Origin: Rhizoclosmatium globosum
Taxonomy: Eukaryota; Chytridiomycota; Chytridiomycetes; Chytridiales; Chytriomycetaceae
NCBI GenBank assembly: GCA_002104985.1
Contig: MCGO01000071.1
Span: forward strand, 1-64,000
Length of the DNA: 64,000 bases
Reading direction: 5' to 3'
This document shows positions 1 to 9,591 of the stretch, one piece after another. Position 1 is the first letter of the stretch. Each line of letters opens with the position of its first letter. The notes under the pieces were generated by a model. That model did no database searches and was not told the origin of the DNA. It saw nothing but the letters and a program-made list of their open reading frames with translations. The position numbers and the translations under genes are program-made.

Positions 1-43
1 CCTCCTCCTCTCAGCAGAAACCCCTTCCTCATCGGTGTCCACC

Positions 44-1535
44 ATGGCAGAATCAACAAACACAACTGCTTCCGATTTCTCTTCATTATCTTCTGATGAT
101 GACCCTGACACCACACATGCTGCTACCCTGACTCTCTCTTTCTTCAAGAAGGAACTATCCAGCGTTACATTACACATGAATCAAATCTTCTTCGTAACCA
201 AGCAACCGCTGTCCGGGGAGGTGCTGTTTTTGGTGGATACATTCATTCTGCGAAATCAAAGTACAGATTGGGTATGACTTGTACTCTTGGGAATACAAGT
301 CACAAGGATAATTTATTTGTGCGAACCAACGTGTATTCGTTTGGATTGACGGAGTTATTGGCGCGGACAGTTAAAGGACGTGTGTTGGTTGTCTTGACGA
401 GTGACGGCATGTGAGTATCCTTTTGAAATGTCGATGAGTCGCAGCTTGGATGAGTTAGACGCGAGCTGCACGTAGAAAAAATGCGTAGAGTGAGAAAGAG
501 CGAGAGAGCCTGCTGGAGAAAGACGATTGGTTTCTGAATCTTGGTCATATCATCCATTCTGACAGAATCTAGTTGCTAATCACACTATTATCAGAAAAGA
601 TCTCGTTAAATCTAATTTTATTGGGCAAGCTTTCCAAAATCTGCCGCAAACAATCCGTGCAATGTCGAGTGCAATCGGCGGATCCATGAATAACTCACCG
701 CGACGATCAATTCTGAACTGTATGAATGATTTGATACCACGACCTACGGATGATGCACATGACCGGTGCGCCAAAGAATACCTGGAAAAACTTGTGGCTC
801 TCTGTAATACAGCAAGCCCGACGACAGCAGATTCAAACTCAATAGATTCGCCATCAGAATATACTGATAATCTGATTGCTGTGGAAGCACTGTGTGATAT
901 CGCTATCCTCAAGGGCTCAACTGATGATATCTCCGTCAGCCCTCGAAATCACAAACGTACCTCCTCCACAAAAGCCACCATCTGCAGCAACACCCTTAGA
1001 CCAACAACCATACGATGTTTTCTGGAACACTGAAACTCAAAAATGGTCGCTTGTCCCACCGCGACATCATGACTTGGAGCTCGTACTTCCCCAAAGGAAC
1101 CATCCAAAGCCACCGCCAATGATCCAAAAGCTCCTTGCTGCTGTCGCCGCGGCTGGTAACAGAAAGTCTCCTGTCGCACTGCAACCCATTACTCATTCTG
1201 AACCCTTACCTGCCCTCCAGCCGCTTCAATTCGGGGAAGCAAGTACAGTATCTATTGGATGGGGTGTTGCAGCTGCTTCTGCAATTGAAACATCGGCTTT
1301 AGCGTCGTTTGAACGTGTTTCTGCTGACTATTCCATTGACTCTGATGAAATGTGCATCACTCCCGTCGCTGTTGGCGCCAGTAATATGGAACTTAGTACC
1401 CTCTTGTACTTGAAGCCACTGGAAGTAATTTGGGGACACCGACAAGGAAACGGAAAGGAAGTGAAAGCCTTGATAAAATCAATGAGAAAGGAAAGCCGCT
1501 TGAGTGATAAGTCGTTATTTTGTATAGTTTGTTAA
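44..1535 (+). CDS. uncharacterised protein, three exons
   Basis: I do not recognise this protein. From the ATG at 44 the reading frame begins with a Ser/Thr/Asp-rich stretch. It changes frame near 150, where one extra A would join it to a long open frame (Gly/Val-rich, ending LVVLTSDG) that runs to a donor at 411. Exon 2 is 595-956 and exon 3 is 1000-1535, with an acceptor preceded by a TTGCTAAT branch site at about 575-582. No membrane segment or known motif is visible. The C-terminal third is Ala/Pro-rich and then ends in a basic stretch. The 5' end could also lie outside the window. It is divergent in orientation from nothing upstream that can be seen, and its 3' end faces APRT. Confidence 0.5.
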
Positions 1536-1690
1536 GTTATTTAGTTTTGCTTTTCTCCTTACGTTTACGTTTTGATGGGTCGCTGTGTATGAAGGAGGGT
1601 CGGAACAGCTAATAAACGTTCTGTATAAACTACTAGTTATAACGAATTAGAATCGTCGCTTATTACCCATATACGCGTGAGTCAACGTAT

Positions 1691-2711
1691 TTAATCATCG
1701 AAAGTCATGACAGCGTAAGTTGGAGCGTCCAAAGTGTCACGCCCCTTCAAGAATGAAAGCTCAATAAAGAAGACGTATTCGACAGTCTTCCACCGTTCTT
1801 CTTAACAAGCTCTCCAGCAGCCTTAGCGCTTCCACCAGTAGCAATCAAGTCATCCAAAATAACAACATTCTGTCCCTTCTTGATAGCACCCTCTTGCATC
1901 TCAAAGTAGTCGGTTCCGTATTCCTTGGTGTAGGCGACTTGGGTGGTAGCTCCTGGGAGCTTTCCGGCCTTACGGACTGGTACAAAGGCGGCGCCGAGAC
2001 GCATGGCGAGGTGGGTCCGAGAAGGAATCCACGGGCGTCCAAACCGACAATCACGTCAATCTTTCCGAGGTTGCTGGATGTGAGTTGGTGCACAATGTGG
2101 GTGGTGAGCATCTTAAGAAGCGGGGTTTAGGAGCTTGAAAATTAGGGATTCAGGTGATGGTGAGGTTTACCTCAACGGCAAGTGGGTCTTGGAAGATTCC
2201 AAAGATGTCCTGGAACATGATTCCCTAATTGCACGCGCATTAGTTTTACGTTGTTACTGGATGCGCCATCATTTGGGGGGGAACTCAAAAATGCCGAATC
2301 AGTCCCTTCTGTCCTTCAACACCACATCGGACGCCCAAGTCGATTTCCTTAGCTTCATGAATCATTCAAATCTATGATAATCAAACCAGATTGGTTGCGA
2401 CATCTTTCCATCAGCCCAAATGAAACGATCTCTGACAGTCCAATATGTCACCCATATGTCCCACATTCGACAGTTATGGACATGGTGCCAGCCATTACAA
2501 CGGATTCAGATCGGAGGAGACTGTGTACCTTCTTTGGGAAATCTGGGATAGCTGTGTGTAAAGAAAACGTCAGTATCTGGTTCAATCAAGTCCCTCTGGC
2601 TCCAGAACTCCTTCCCCGTAAGCGCTTCCATCATGCCTTCATCCTTATAACAGATAAACAAAGATTCTACTAACCTCGGAGCTTGGACTTGATGTATGCA
2701 ATGTCAGACAT
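1691..2711 (-). CDS. APRT: adenine phosphoribosyltransferase
   Basis: Purine salvage enzyme: adenine plus PRPP gives AMP and pyrophosphate, in the cytosol. Exons on the minus strand are 2675-2711 (MSDIAYIKSKLR), 2529-2551 (AIPDFPKK), 2171-2224 (GIMFQDIFGIFQDPLAVE) and 1691-2111. Diagnostic motifs are GLDARGFLLGP, the RKAGKLPG loop and the PRPP-binding motif VVILDDLIATGGSAKAA. The last exon changes frame twice, at about 2010 and about 1788. Each change is repaired by one extra base in a short homopolymer (CC to CCC, AA to AAA), and the family alignment continues on both sides. I read these as consensus errors. If real, the gene would be a pseudogene. Intron 2 is unusually long for this region (304 nt). 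Confidence 0.9.
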
Positions 2712-2864
2712 TTGGAGAGTGGTTTTTTAGCGCAACCAAGAAAAGGCAAAACAGCGTTCTATGTCTACATATTCTCACCATAAGGACGATGGGTTAAACT
2801 GGAAAGAAAGTGTGATGCATCAACTTCTAAACAATTTATTACTTCCACGAATGTACTTTGCTTT

Positions 2865-3933
2865 TCAATCCAACGTCAAATCAACCAATTCCACTACTTT
2901 CTTCTTTGCTGGCGCCTCTCCCAAATATTCAATTTCACCATCGCTATCGTTCTCTGTAGCAGAAGCTGTTCGTTTGATTGAACGTCCATCGTCAACCGAC
3001 TCTGCCTTAACAAAAGCGTTTTCGACGTTACGATCTAATGGAATCGATTCGAGTTCTGGCTTCACATATGCGTATCATTCGCTTTCATTTCTGGTTTCAC
3101 GTCATCCTTAACATCAAAGACTGCTCTAGCTGCCATGGGGTTAGGAATGATTTCTCCACTTCGAGAAACTCTCGCGTCTTGTAATGGTACGTGTATGTTG
3201 CAAGCGGAGTCTCCGTGAGAGTGTTTACATTCCAGTGACCTCTTTTTGCTGCTACAAATGGGTTTCCAAGTCTGATAGAATGGACGATATAAGACAACCA
3301 ACGATTTTCCAAGTAATATTTCTTACTTTGTGGTAGACGAGATGAAGACTCCTTTTTTCGCGCGTTCATTCTACGGATGAACGTGATTGTTTGAATTTGA
3401 TAAAATAGAATTAACAAGACTCACCACAACAGGAGCATTCGATCCAACGTATTCCTTCGTACTCGGACACTTTCTACTGACAAGCAAAACCGGCCAAAGC
3501 TCAATCCGAATCGTACCCAAAGAATCAACCCCCTCCTTCTCAAGCAACCCTCCATTCGCAACTAAAATCGGCCTTGCAAATACAAATGGCCTCTTCACAT
3601 TCCCATCCCTCCGCCCAGAAACCACAGTCGTTCCCCTCCGCTTCAAAACGACGAATCCATACATTTCCCATCAATGTAAACTTTGGCTTTCAGGTACTTA
3701 TACCCCTGAAGGAATTTTCCTTTTGTTGGATCAGCGAGCGGACTTGTGATTGTGAAGTGGATTGAGTAGGGACTATCGAGCTTCGCCACGACAAATGACT
3801 TGTTTGGGTCAGCGTCCCTGGATGGGTACTCAGACGATGCTTCTCGATCGCCTTGATGATGGATGGAAATGTTGATTGTGTCGAGTTGAAACTGGGGACA
3901 CGTTTTGGATGTTGGGAGCTGAAGGCGAACCAT
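2865..3933 (-). CDS. DUF7918-type protein with C-terminal SUMO-interaction-type motif (paralog A)
   Basis: Member of the tandem family described here as A-E. The N-terminal beta-rich domain (start MVRLQLP, then YIDGKCMDSSF, RPFVFARP, LGTIRIELWPV), a 44-nt middle exon encoding NERAKKGVFISSTT, and the YTYHYKTREFLEVE segment match the layout of the fungal DUF7918 family (function unknown). A disordered acidic tail then ends in KKKVVELVDLTLD, a [VI]-[VI]-D-L-T SUMO-interacting-type motif. Introns lie at about 3368-3420 and 3250-3330. Three frame changes, near 3645, 3151 and 3070, each need one extra base. Paralogs B, C and E show the continuous version. The copy is therefore either a young pseudogene or, more likely, carries consensus errors. 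Confidence 0.7.
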
Positions 3934-4009
3934 TTTGAGAACAAAAGTTTCGGACAACGCGTAATCCCAAATGAACACCAAGTAAATATTTATCAGATTT
4001 GGATCTAGC

Positions 4010-5035
4010 TTAATCTAACGTCAGATCAATCACGTCCACAACCCTTTTCTTTGGCGTTGTTTGTCCCAAGTATTCCACCTCTGAATCCATATCAGGAACA
4101 GTACGTTTTTGGGAGTTAGTACTACTGCCAGTACCAACTCCTGCATAACTGCTCCTCTCAGACTTGACTTTTACAGGTTCAGGCTTTACGTTTGGAATAA
4201 TCGGCGCAGCAGGGTTGGATGCATCGTTTCGAGCAGCCGGTGCAGGACGTGGCTCGGGTATTATTCCTTCAAGTTCAAGAAACTCGCGTGTTTTGTAGTG
4301 AAAAGTGTGAATCAGAAGAGGTTCGTTCGTCAGCTTTATGCTTTTACTGAATTTCGGGACATATGTGGTATCAGGGGCTCCAAGCCTGGAAGGAGGGTTA
4401 AAACAAACCAAAGATCACTTCGAATGACCGACTCACTTTGTCGTTGCTGAGATGAAAACGCCTTTCTTCGCCTTCTCGTTCTACATACTCTTAGTTTCGA
4501 TCCAAGAAGCGTAAATCAAACTAACCACAGTAGATGAATTTGAATTTGATGTTCCTCCACTGTATGAACTAGATCCATTCAATTGAATTGGCCAAAGTTT
4601 GACAACGATCGTTCCCAACTGATCAACATCCTTCTTGTCAAGCAATCCACCATCTCGAACCAATGTCGGCGCTGAAAATACGAACGGTCTCTCATACGAT
4701 GCTTCCACCTTCCCAAATATTTGTGAGCAACCCTGCTGGCACAAGATAGGAGAATTCATCCATTTCCCATCAATATGCACCTCCGCTTTCAAGTAGATAC
4801 AGCCAGGAAGCAAGCGATACTCAGGATCCGAGAGACGATTATTGTTTGTAATGTAGAAGTCGATAATGTATTGCTTATCCAGTTGTGACTCGATGTAGCA
4901 CTTGTTGGTGGATCCATCGTCAAATGGATACTCAGGCGCGTTAGCAGTTGAGTCTTGAATGCGAATGCCAATATCGATGGTCGATCCACGGAACTCGGGA
5001 CAAATAGCGTTTGGTGGTATTGTGAGGCGAACCAT
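4010..5035 (-). CDS. DUF7918-type protein with C-terminal SUMO-interaction-type motif (paralog B)
   Basis: Three exons: 4526-5035, 4437-4480 (44 nt) and 4010-4385; about 309 residues, frame intact. Exon 1 holds the beta-rich domain (CPEFRGSTIDIGIRI, IDGKWMNSP, RPFVFSAPTLV, LGTIVVKLWPI). Exon 2 encodes NEKAKKGVFISATT. Exon 3 encodes LLIHTFHYKTREFLELEGII, a Pro/Ser-rich linker, an acidic patch with VEYLG, and the terminal KKRVVDVIDLTLD. The last element is a typical SUMO-interacting motif by pattern, so a SUMO-binding nuclear role is inferred, not shown. Residues and synonymous sites are identical to paralog C across 145 bp (4761-4905). The biochemical role of the N-domain is unknown. Confidence 0.8.
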
Positions 5036-5150
5036 TTTTAACTTGAAGATTTGCTCTGTTTCTTCAAGGTCTGTTGTTTCTCTCCATTCACAGTATTTTA
5101 TACAAAAGGTTTGGATGATTATATTTAACTACGCGTATAAAGGAAGAGTG

Positions 5151-6275
5151 CTAGTCCAGCGTCAAGTCAATCACTTCCACTGTTTTCTTTTTCTTTGGTA
5201 CCACAACTTGTCTTACAAACTCCACCTCCTCCGACTCTAGCTCCGGCGCAGTGCGTTTCTCCCTTATAGTTGGAACGGTTGCATTGCTTTTGATCTCAGA
5301 CTTGACCAGTGGCTGTGTTGAAGATGTTGGTTCAGGCTTCACAGGCAGAATGTTTGGGATCACGGGTACAGAAGGTGGTTCGGGTATAATCGACCTGACT
5401 TTAACAGGCTCGGGTTGTATGTTTGGAATTATCGGTGCTACATATGAGCTCGGTGCATTGACAATGTTACGTGTTAACGGAGCAGAAGGTGCCTCCGGTA
5501 TAATTCCTTCAACTTCAAGAAACTCGCGTGTTTTATAGTGGAAGATATGAATCAGAAGAGGCTCGTTTGTCTGCTTTATGCTGTTACAGTATTTCGGGAC
5601 AAATGTAGGATCGGGAGCACCAAGCCTAAAAGGATGTTCAATAAACAAAGCGTAACATTGAATTACTCACTTTGTTGTTGCTGAAATGAAAACGCCTTTC
5701 TTCGCCTTCTCGTTCTACATAGGACTTTGTCAGTTCAATCCAATAAGTACAAATAGCATAATAATTACAATTGGCGAAGCCGTATGAGACGCTTCTCCCA
5801 TAAATGTTGTTTGGTTACCCAACTTAATTGGCCAAACTTTGACTTGAATAGTGCCCAATTGATCAACATCCTTCTTTTCAAGCAAGCCACCATCTCGAAC
5901 CAAAGTCGGCGCTGAAAACACGAACGGCCGCGTGCATGAGGCGTCTGTTTTCCCCAGTATTCGAGAACGCCCTTTTTGAGTCAAGATCAAACAGGACATG
6001 CATTTCCCATCAATATGCACCTCCGCTTTCAAGTAGATACAGCCAGGAAGCAAGCGATACTCAGGATCCGAGAGACGATTATTGTTTGTAATGTAGAAGT
6101 CGATAATGTATTGCTTATCCAGTTGTGACTCGATGTAGCACTTGTCGGTAGATCCGTCGTCGAACGGATACTCAGGAGTGTTGACAGTGCTTTCGTTTAT
6201 GCGAATGCCAATGTCGATGGTGGCGCCGCGGAACTCGGGACAACTGGAATGGAAAGGCAACACAAGGCGAACCAT
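5151..6275 (-). CDS. DUF7918-type protein with C-terminal SUMO-interaction-type motif (paralog C)
   Basis: Three exons: 5769-6275, 5671-5714 (44 nt) and 5151-5625. It is the closest relative of paralog B, with the same start (MVRL), the same FDDGSTDKCYIESQLDKQYI block, the same RPFVFSAPTLVRDGG block, and HIFHYKTREFLEVEGIIPE in exon 3. The linker is longer than in B and contains repeated Ile-Ile/Val-Ile-Pro-x-x-x-Pro units rich in Pro, Val and Ser. The C-terminus is KKKKTVEVIDLTLD. It lies head-to-tail with B, with 115 bp between the stop of C and the start of B. The frame is intact. Confidence 0.8.
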
Positions 6276-6399
6276 GTCAATAGGAACAAAGAAAATGACA
6301 AATGAACCAAATCGTTCTTTCTCAAAGAAGTTAATAATAATGAAATTATACGATTGAGACTGGAAAAGTATTTAAAAGTAAGGCCATTAAATCGGCGTC

Positions 6400-6598
6400 T
6401 CAAAACTCTTCGAACTCTTCGAACTCAGCAGCCTGCGCAGATCTCTTCGCACGACCTCCTCCGTCAATCGCTTCGCTACAGCTATAATCTGAGTGGGAGC
6501 TACCCCAACGAATCATCATTTCCCGAGTAATGCACGCTGAAAAGTCAGCCTCTTCGTCAAAACCTTCTTTTTCCCCTTTTCTGTTACATGCATCATTC
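6400..6598 (-). other. open reading frame fragment, possible 3' end of an unrecognised gene
   Basis: On the minus strand an open frame of about 66 codons, with no good ATG at its start, ends in an acidic tail AAEFEEFEEF followed by a stop at 6400-6402. It includes the stretch MMIRWGSSHSDY. A possible acceptor (AACAG) precedes it. The composition looks coding, but nothing upstream connects to it because the next bases (6656-6720) are G/C homopolymer runs. It could be the remnant of a disrupted gene or of a transposon. Confidence 0.25.
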
Positions 6599-6655
6599 TA
6601 CCCTAAAACTTCCGGAAGACCAAAAAATTTTATCCAGGGGTGCTCACTATTATTA

Positions 6656-6720
6656 GGGGGGAGGGGGGGGACGAGCCCCCCCCTTCCTTCCCCCCTAAAA
6701 ACCCCCCTCGAACCCCCCCC
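6656..6720. repeat. G/C homopolymer tracts with hairpin and G-quadruplex potential
   Basis: G runs of 6 and 8 (6656-6661, 6663-6670) are followed by C runs of 8, 6, 6 and 8 (6676-6683, 6690-6695, 6702-6707, 6713-6720). The 8-G and first 8-C run form a perfect inverted repeat around a 5-nt loop. The four C runs fit a G-quadruplex on the minus strand and an i-motif on the plus strand. Apart from this and the ORF fragment, the 6276-6894 gap shows no gene. Confidence 0.7.
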
Positions 6721-6894
6721 TTTTGGACAATGGTTGTGATGTTGGCCTTATTACAATGTGTACTCTAAATGCATTATTGGGATATCGGAATTGCTATGCT
6801 GTCAACCAGTTCCGTAGCTCCTCCAGCAGAGAGTGGACCCAATGATCTCAAGTGTACCGGTTCGAAACAGAGAGAGGTCAACAAGAAGTTTTAA

Positions 6895-8049
6895 TCAAGT
6901 CATGTGAGGAAGGAGATGGAAGAAGATGGGTGGAGATGGAAGAAGTTCCAGGGGGAATACCTCATTCGAATCCTTAAAATTCGTTACATCCGTCACACAA
7001 TTCTCCAGGATCGCTGCCTCAATTTTTTCTGACGTCTTCGGTTTTTTAACACTGCCACCACTTCTTTTGTCTGAATTTGTTTCCAGAAGATTATAATCAG
7101 TTTCTACCCGTTTAATACTAAAGTTTGGATTCCAGGAATCTTTGAGAAGCTGGCTAGGCCTTTTGTATGTTTTGCGATCCGTTCTAATCTTTAGAACCGA
7201 TTTCGCTGTGGCCAGACAATATCCGTCTCTTTTGATGACTGAAGGCTGAAGAATTTCATGTTTGAGGCCAGGAATGACACCGTTAACTTCAAGGTATCTG
7301 AGTGTTTGGCAGTGGAACGTGTGAGTAAGGAGCGGCTCCTTGACAAATGAGGGAGCATTGACAAGTCGATGTTTCAAGGATTGTGTACCATGAAAGAATC
7401 TGAGGGGAGCGTAAGCGTACGGGCTTGGGTCAGGGAAATCTTACTTTGTGCTAGCAGAAACAAAGTCACGATTTTGGGCATTTTGATTCTGTTGTTCATC
7501 AGCGTTGCTTAAAGTAGTAATTAAGAAAGTATCTACCACATAGGGAGTATCGGAAGAGATGTACGAAGCCACGAGCGCCTCTTCAATACTCTCTCCATCA
7601 AGCCGAACAGGCCAAACTTTAACAAGTATGGTCCCCAGAGCACCACCCACAACCGTTTTATCCATCGATCCACCATCAACTACAATATTTGGCGCAGTAA
7701 ACATGAAAGGCTTTCCCATGATTTCAGAGAACACATTTGGACCAGTTTGACGAAGAAGACAGTATTTTGACATACGACCATCAATTACAACGCTCGCACT
7801 CAAGTAAACATGCCCAGGAATAAATGCATGCGCCGGATCGCTGGGAAAGTTTGGATTGATGACATCCACTTGGATGGTATATTCTCGTCCGAGCTGTGCC
7901 ACAACGTACGAATGCTGACTGTCACTCGGTCTGAGAGGGAATTCAGCAGAGTTTATGAGCTCTTCTTTGAAGCGAATGCCGATACTGACATAAGCCCCTG
8001 TGAAGCCTGGCCACCAGGCGTTGTTGACAGGGACGGGAACGAGTACCAT
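6895..8049 (-). CDS. DUF7918-type protein without the SUMO-interaction tail (paralog D)
   Basis: Most diverged member of the cluster. Exons are 7537-8049, 7445-7488 (44 nt, encoding the degenerate NQNAQNRDFVSAST) and 6895-7399. The 48-nt intron 1 (7489-7536) is a multiple of three without a stop, so retaining it would keep the frame open. The N-domain keeps AYVSIGIRF, PGHVYLSASVVIDGR, FMFTAPNIV and LGTILVKVWPV. Exon 3 keeps LLTHTFHCQTLRYLEVNGVI. The C-terminus is basic and then hydrophobic (ends LLPHMT) and has no [VI]DLT motif. It is therefore the only cluster member that has lost, or never had, the putative SUMO-binding end. Confidence 0.72.
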
Positions 8050-8094
8050 TTTGTCAGAATATTGTCAGAGATGAAATAAATATATTCCGAAAAG

Positions 8095-8276
8095 TGTCAG
8101 AATCTGGCTATGCCCATCGGTTTTGTTCAATAATATATAGGAAAAAAAATCTTCTGAAAAACGCGACAATCGTGCATTGTCCTGCCCCGCCCTCCCCTGA
8201 ACCTCATAAGCCGTCGTTCAGCCTTTCTATACTCGATAAGCCCGACTTGCCGCTACCGCACCGAGTTATTTTGACA
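8095..8276 (+). repeat. left LTR (182 bp)
   Basis: Starts TGTCAG and ends TTGACA. Matches the right LTR over its whole length by eye. Confidence 0.9.
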
Positions 8277-8277
8277 A

Positions 8278-8291
8278 GTTATGAGCCCAGG
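8278..8291 (+). other. primer-binding site for initiator tRNA-Met anticodon half
   Basis: Fourteen bases (GTTATGAGCCCAGG), starting 2 nt inside the left LTR boundary, are the reverse complement of CCTGGGCTCATAAC, the 5' side and loop of the usual initiator tRNA anticodon arm. Internal (half-tRNA) priming is known for copia and Ty5. Confidence 0.7.
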
Positions 8292-8711
8292 TTTATCGCA
8301 GTATAGCAGGATGAACAGCAACTCACGAGATGATGGAGATATGAAACAGCAGAACGAGTCCAAAGTCATCCTACTTGATTCAAAGAACGTTCTTATTCGG
8401 AAACGTCTACGGCCCCTTTCGGATTTCGAAAACATGAGTCTAAAATACTCAAAATGCGTGAAGCTTAACGTCAACCATGTCAGAACAATGCAAACCACCA
8501 GAAGAATGGGTCTAAATGTTGAACACAAAGGGAAAAAGTTGACGAATCAAAAAATGAAGAAATTATGCAGTATGAAAATTCTTGTTGGAGTTGTGGATCA
8601 ATGGATCATATGAGTAGAACCTGTCTGAACAAAACCAAAAGGGGAAGTAATCCATCCAATCTCACTTCTACCTCAAACACCTCAAACACTGCTTATTCGA
8701 ATGCATTATGA
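8281..8711 (+). pseudogene. gag-like remnant with CCHC zinc knuckle
   Basis: The ATG inside the primer site opens a 110-codon basic, Lys/Arg/Asn-rich frame (8281-8613). In a second frame, open from about 8523 to 8711, lies CWSCGSMDHMSRTC, a perfect C-x2-C-x4-H-x4-C retroviral-type zinc knuckle followed by a Ser/Thr/Asn-rich tail. The knuckle is offset by two bases from the first frame, so gag is split by a frameshift, either real decay or one more missing base. No other retroelement domain follows. Confidence 0.6.
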
Positions 8712-8961
8712 CTGTAACTGCATCAACTGAATGAACTTCTGAGAAACCAGTGGATGCTGGTCGAAAACATGTTGGTTGGGAACCTTGCATGGGTCTGCAC
8801 TGATTCTGATATGTACAGTATTTGGTTTTGTTTTGATTATGTTTGTTAACGTTATTTATGTTTGATTCTGCTCTGAACTGTTACTGTCGAACGATTAAAT
8901 GTGCTTGCTATTAACTGTCACGTAAACTGAACTGTAAACTGAAATGTAAAACTGTCCGGTA

Positions 8962-9297
8962 TAGAACTTTAATGTTCTACTGTCCTGCATAGAACTTTGA
9001 TGTTCTACTGTCCTGTCTAGAACTTTGATGTTCTACTGTCCTGTCTAGAACTTTGATGTTCTACTGTCCTGTCTAGAACTATGTTGTTCTACTGAACTGA
9101 ACGTATAGAACTTTATGTTCTACTGAACTGAACGTATAGAACTTTATGTTCTACTGAACTGTATAGAACTGTGTTGTTCTACTGACCTGTATGGAACTGT
9201 GTTGTTCTACTGACCTGTATGGAACCTGTGTTGTTCTACTGACCTGTATAGAACTGATGTTCTACTGAACTGAATGCATTGAACTTGAATGTTCAAC
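8962..9297 (+). repeat. array of twelve tandem mini-hairpins inside the LTR element
   Basis: Units of about 26-30 bp each contain TAGAAC, a 4-7-nt loop and GTTCTA, forming a 6-bp inverted repeat. Stems start near 8962, 8990, 9018, 9046, 9074, 9106, 9137, 9164, 9192, 9220, 9249 and 9280. In units 9 and 10 the left arm is TGGAAC, which still pairs in RNA through G-U. In unit 12 both arms change together (TTGAAC with GTTCAA). Loops vary in length and sequence while stems stay paired. Confidence 0.85.
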
Positions 9298-9367
9298 TGA
9301 GGGGTATTGGTATATCAGACGGCTTTAATTGAAATGATTACCAACGGATATTATTGAACAGGGGAAG

Positions 9368-9549
9368 TGTCAGAATCTGGCTATGCCCATCGGTTTTGTT
9401 CAATAATATATAGGAAAAAAAATCTTCTGAAAAACGCGACAATCGTGCATTGTCCTGCCCCGCCCTCCCCTGAACCTCATAAGCCGTCGTTCAGCCTTTC
9501 TATACTCGATAAGCCCGACTTGCCGCTACCGCACCGAGTTATTTTGACA
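9368..9549 (+). repeat. right LTR (182 bp)
   Basis: Same TGT...ACA ends and length as the left LTR; preceded directly by the purine tract GGGGAAG. Confidence 0.9.
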
Positions 9550-9591
9550 AAAAGATATCAGCAGCAGCAAATAAGGTAGATAAAACAAAAC

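Larger units (their letters stand above)
8095..9549 (+). mobile_element. small gag-only LTR retroelement, Ty1/copia-like priming, with 5-bp target duplication
   Basis: Two apparently identical 182-bp direct repeats (8095-8276 and 9368-9549) begin TGT and end ACA. They are flanked by the 5-bp duplication AAAAG (8090-8094 and 9550-9554). Just after the left LTR, GTTATGAGCCCAGG (8278-8291) is complementary to the anticodon arm of initiator tRNA-Met, as in copia/Ty5-type elements primed by a half tRNA. A polypurine tract GGGGAAG (9361-9367) abuts the right LTR. The interior is 1.09 kb and contains only a gag-like remnant with a CCHC knuckle and a hairpin array. There is no protease, integrase or reverse transcriptase. 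It would be a non-autonomous TRIM/TR-GAG-type element. The matching LTRs and intact duplication point to a recent insertion. Confidence 0.88.

Noticed and set aside
3643..3664. Paralog A as two separate genes split at the frame break
   Set aside because: Paralogs B, C and E run continuously across the same position and one added base restores the family sequence.
9367..9579. 70-codon open frames repeated at 8094 and 9367
   Set aside because: Both lie within the two LTR copies and are not conserved proteins.
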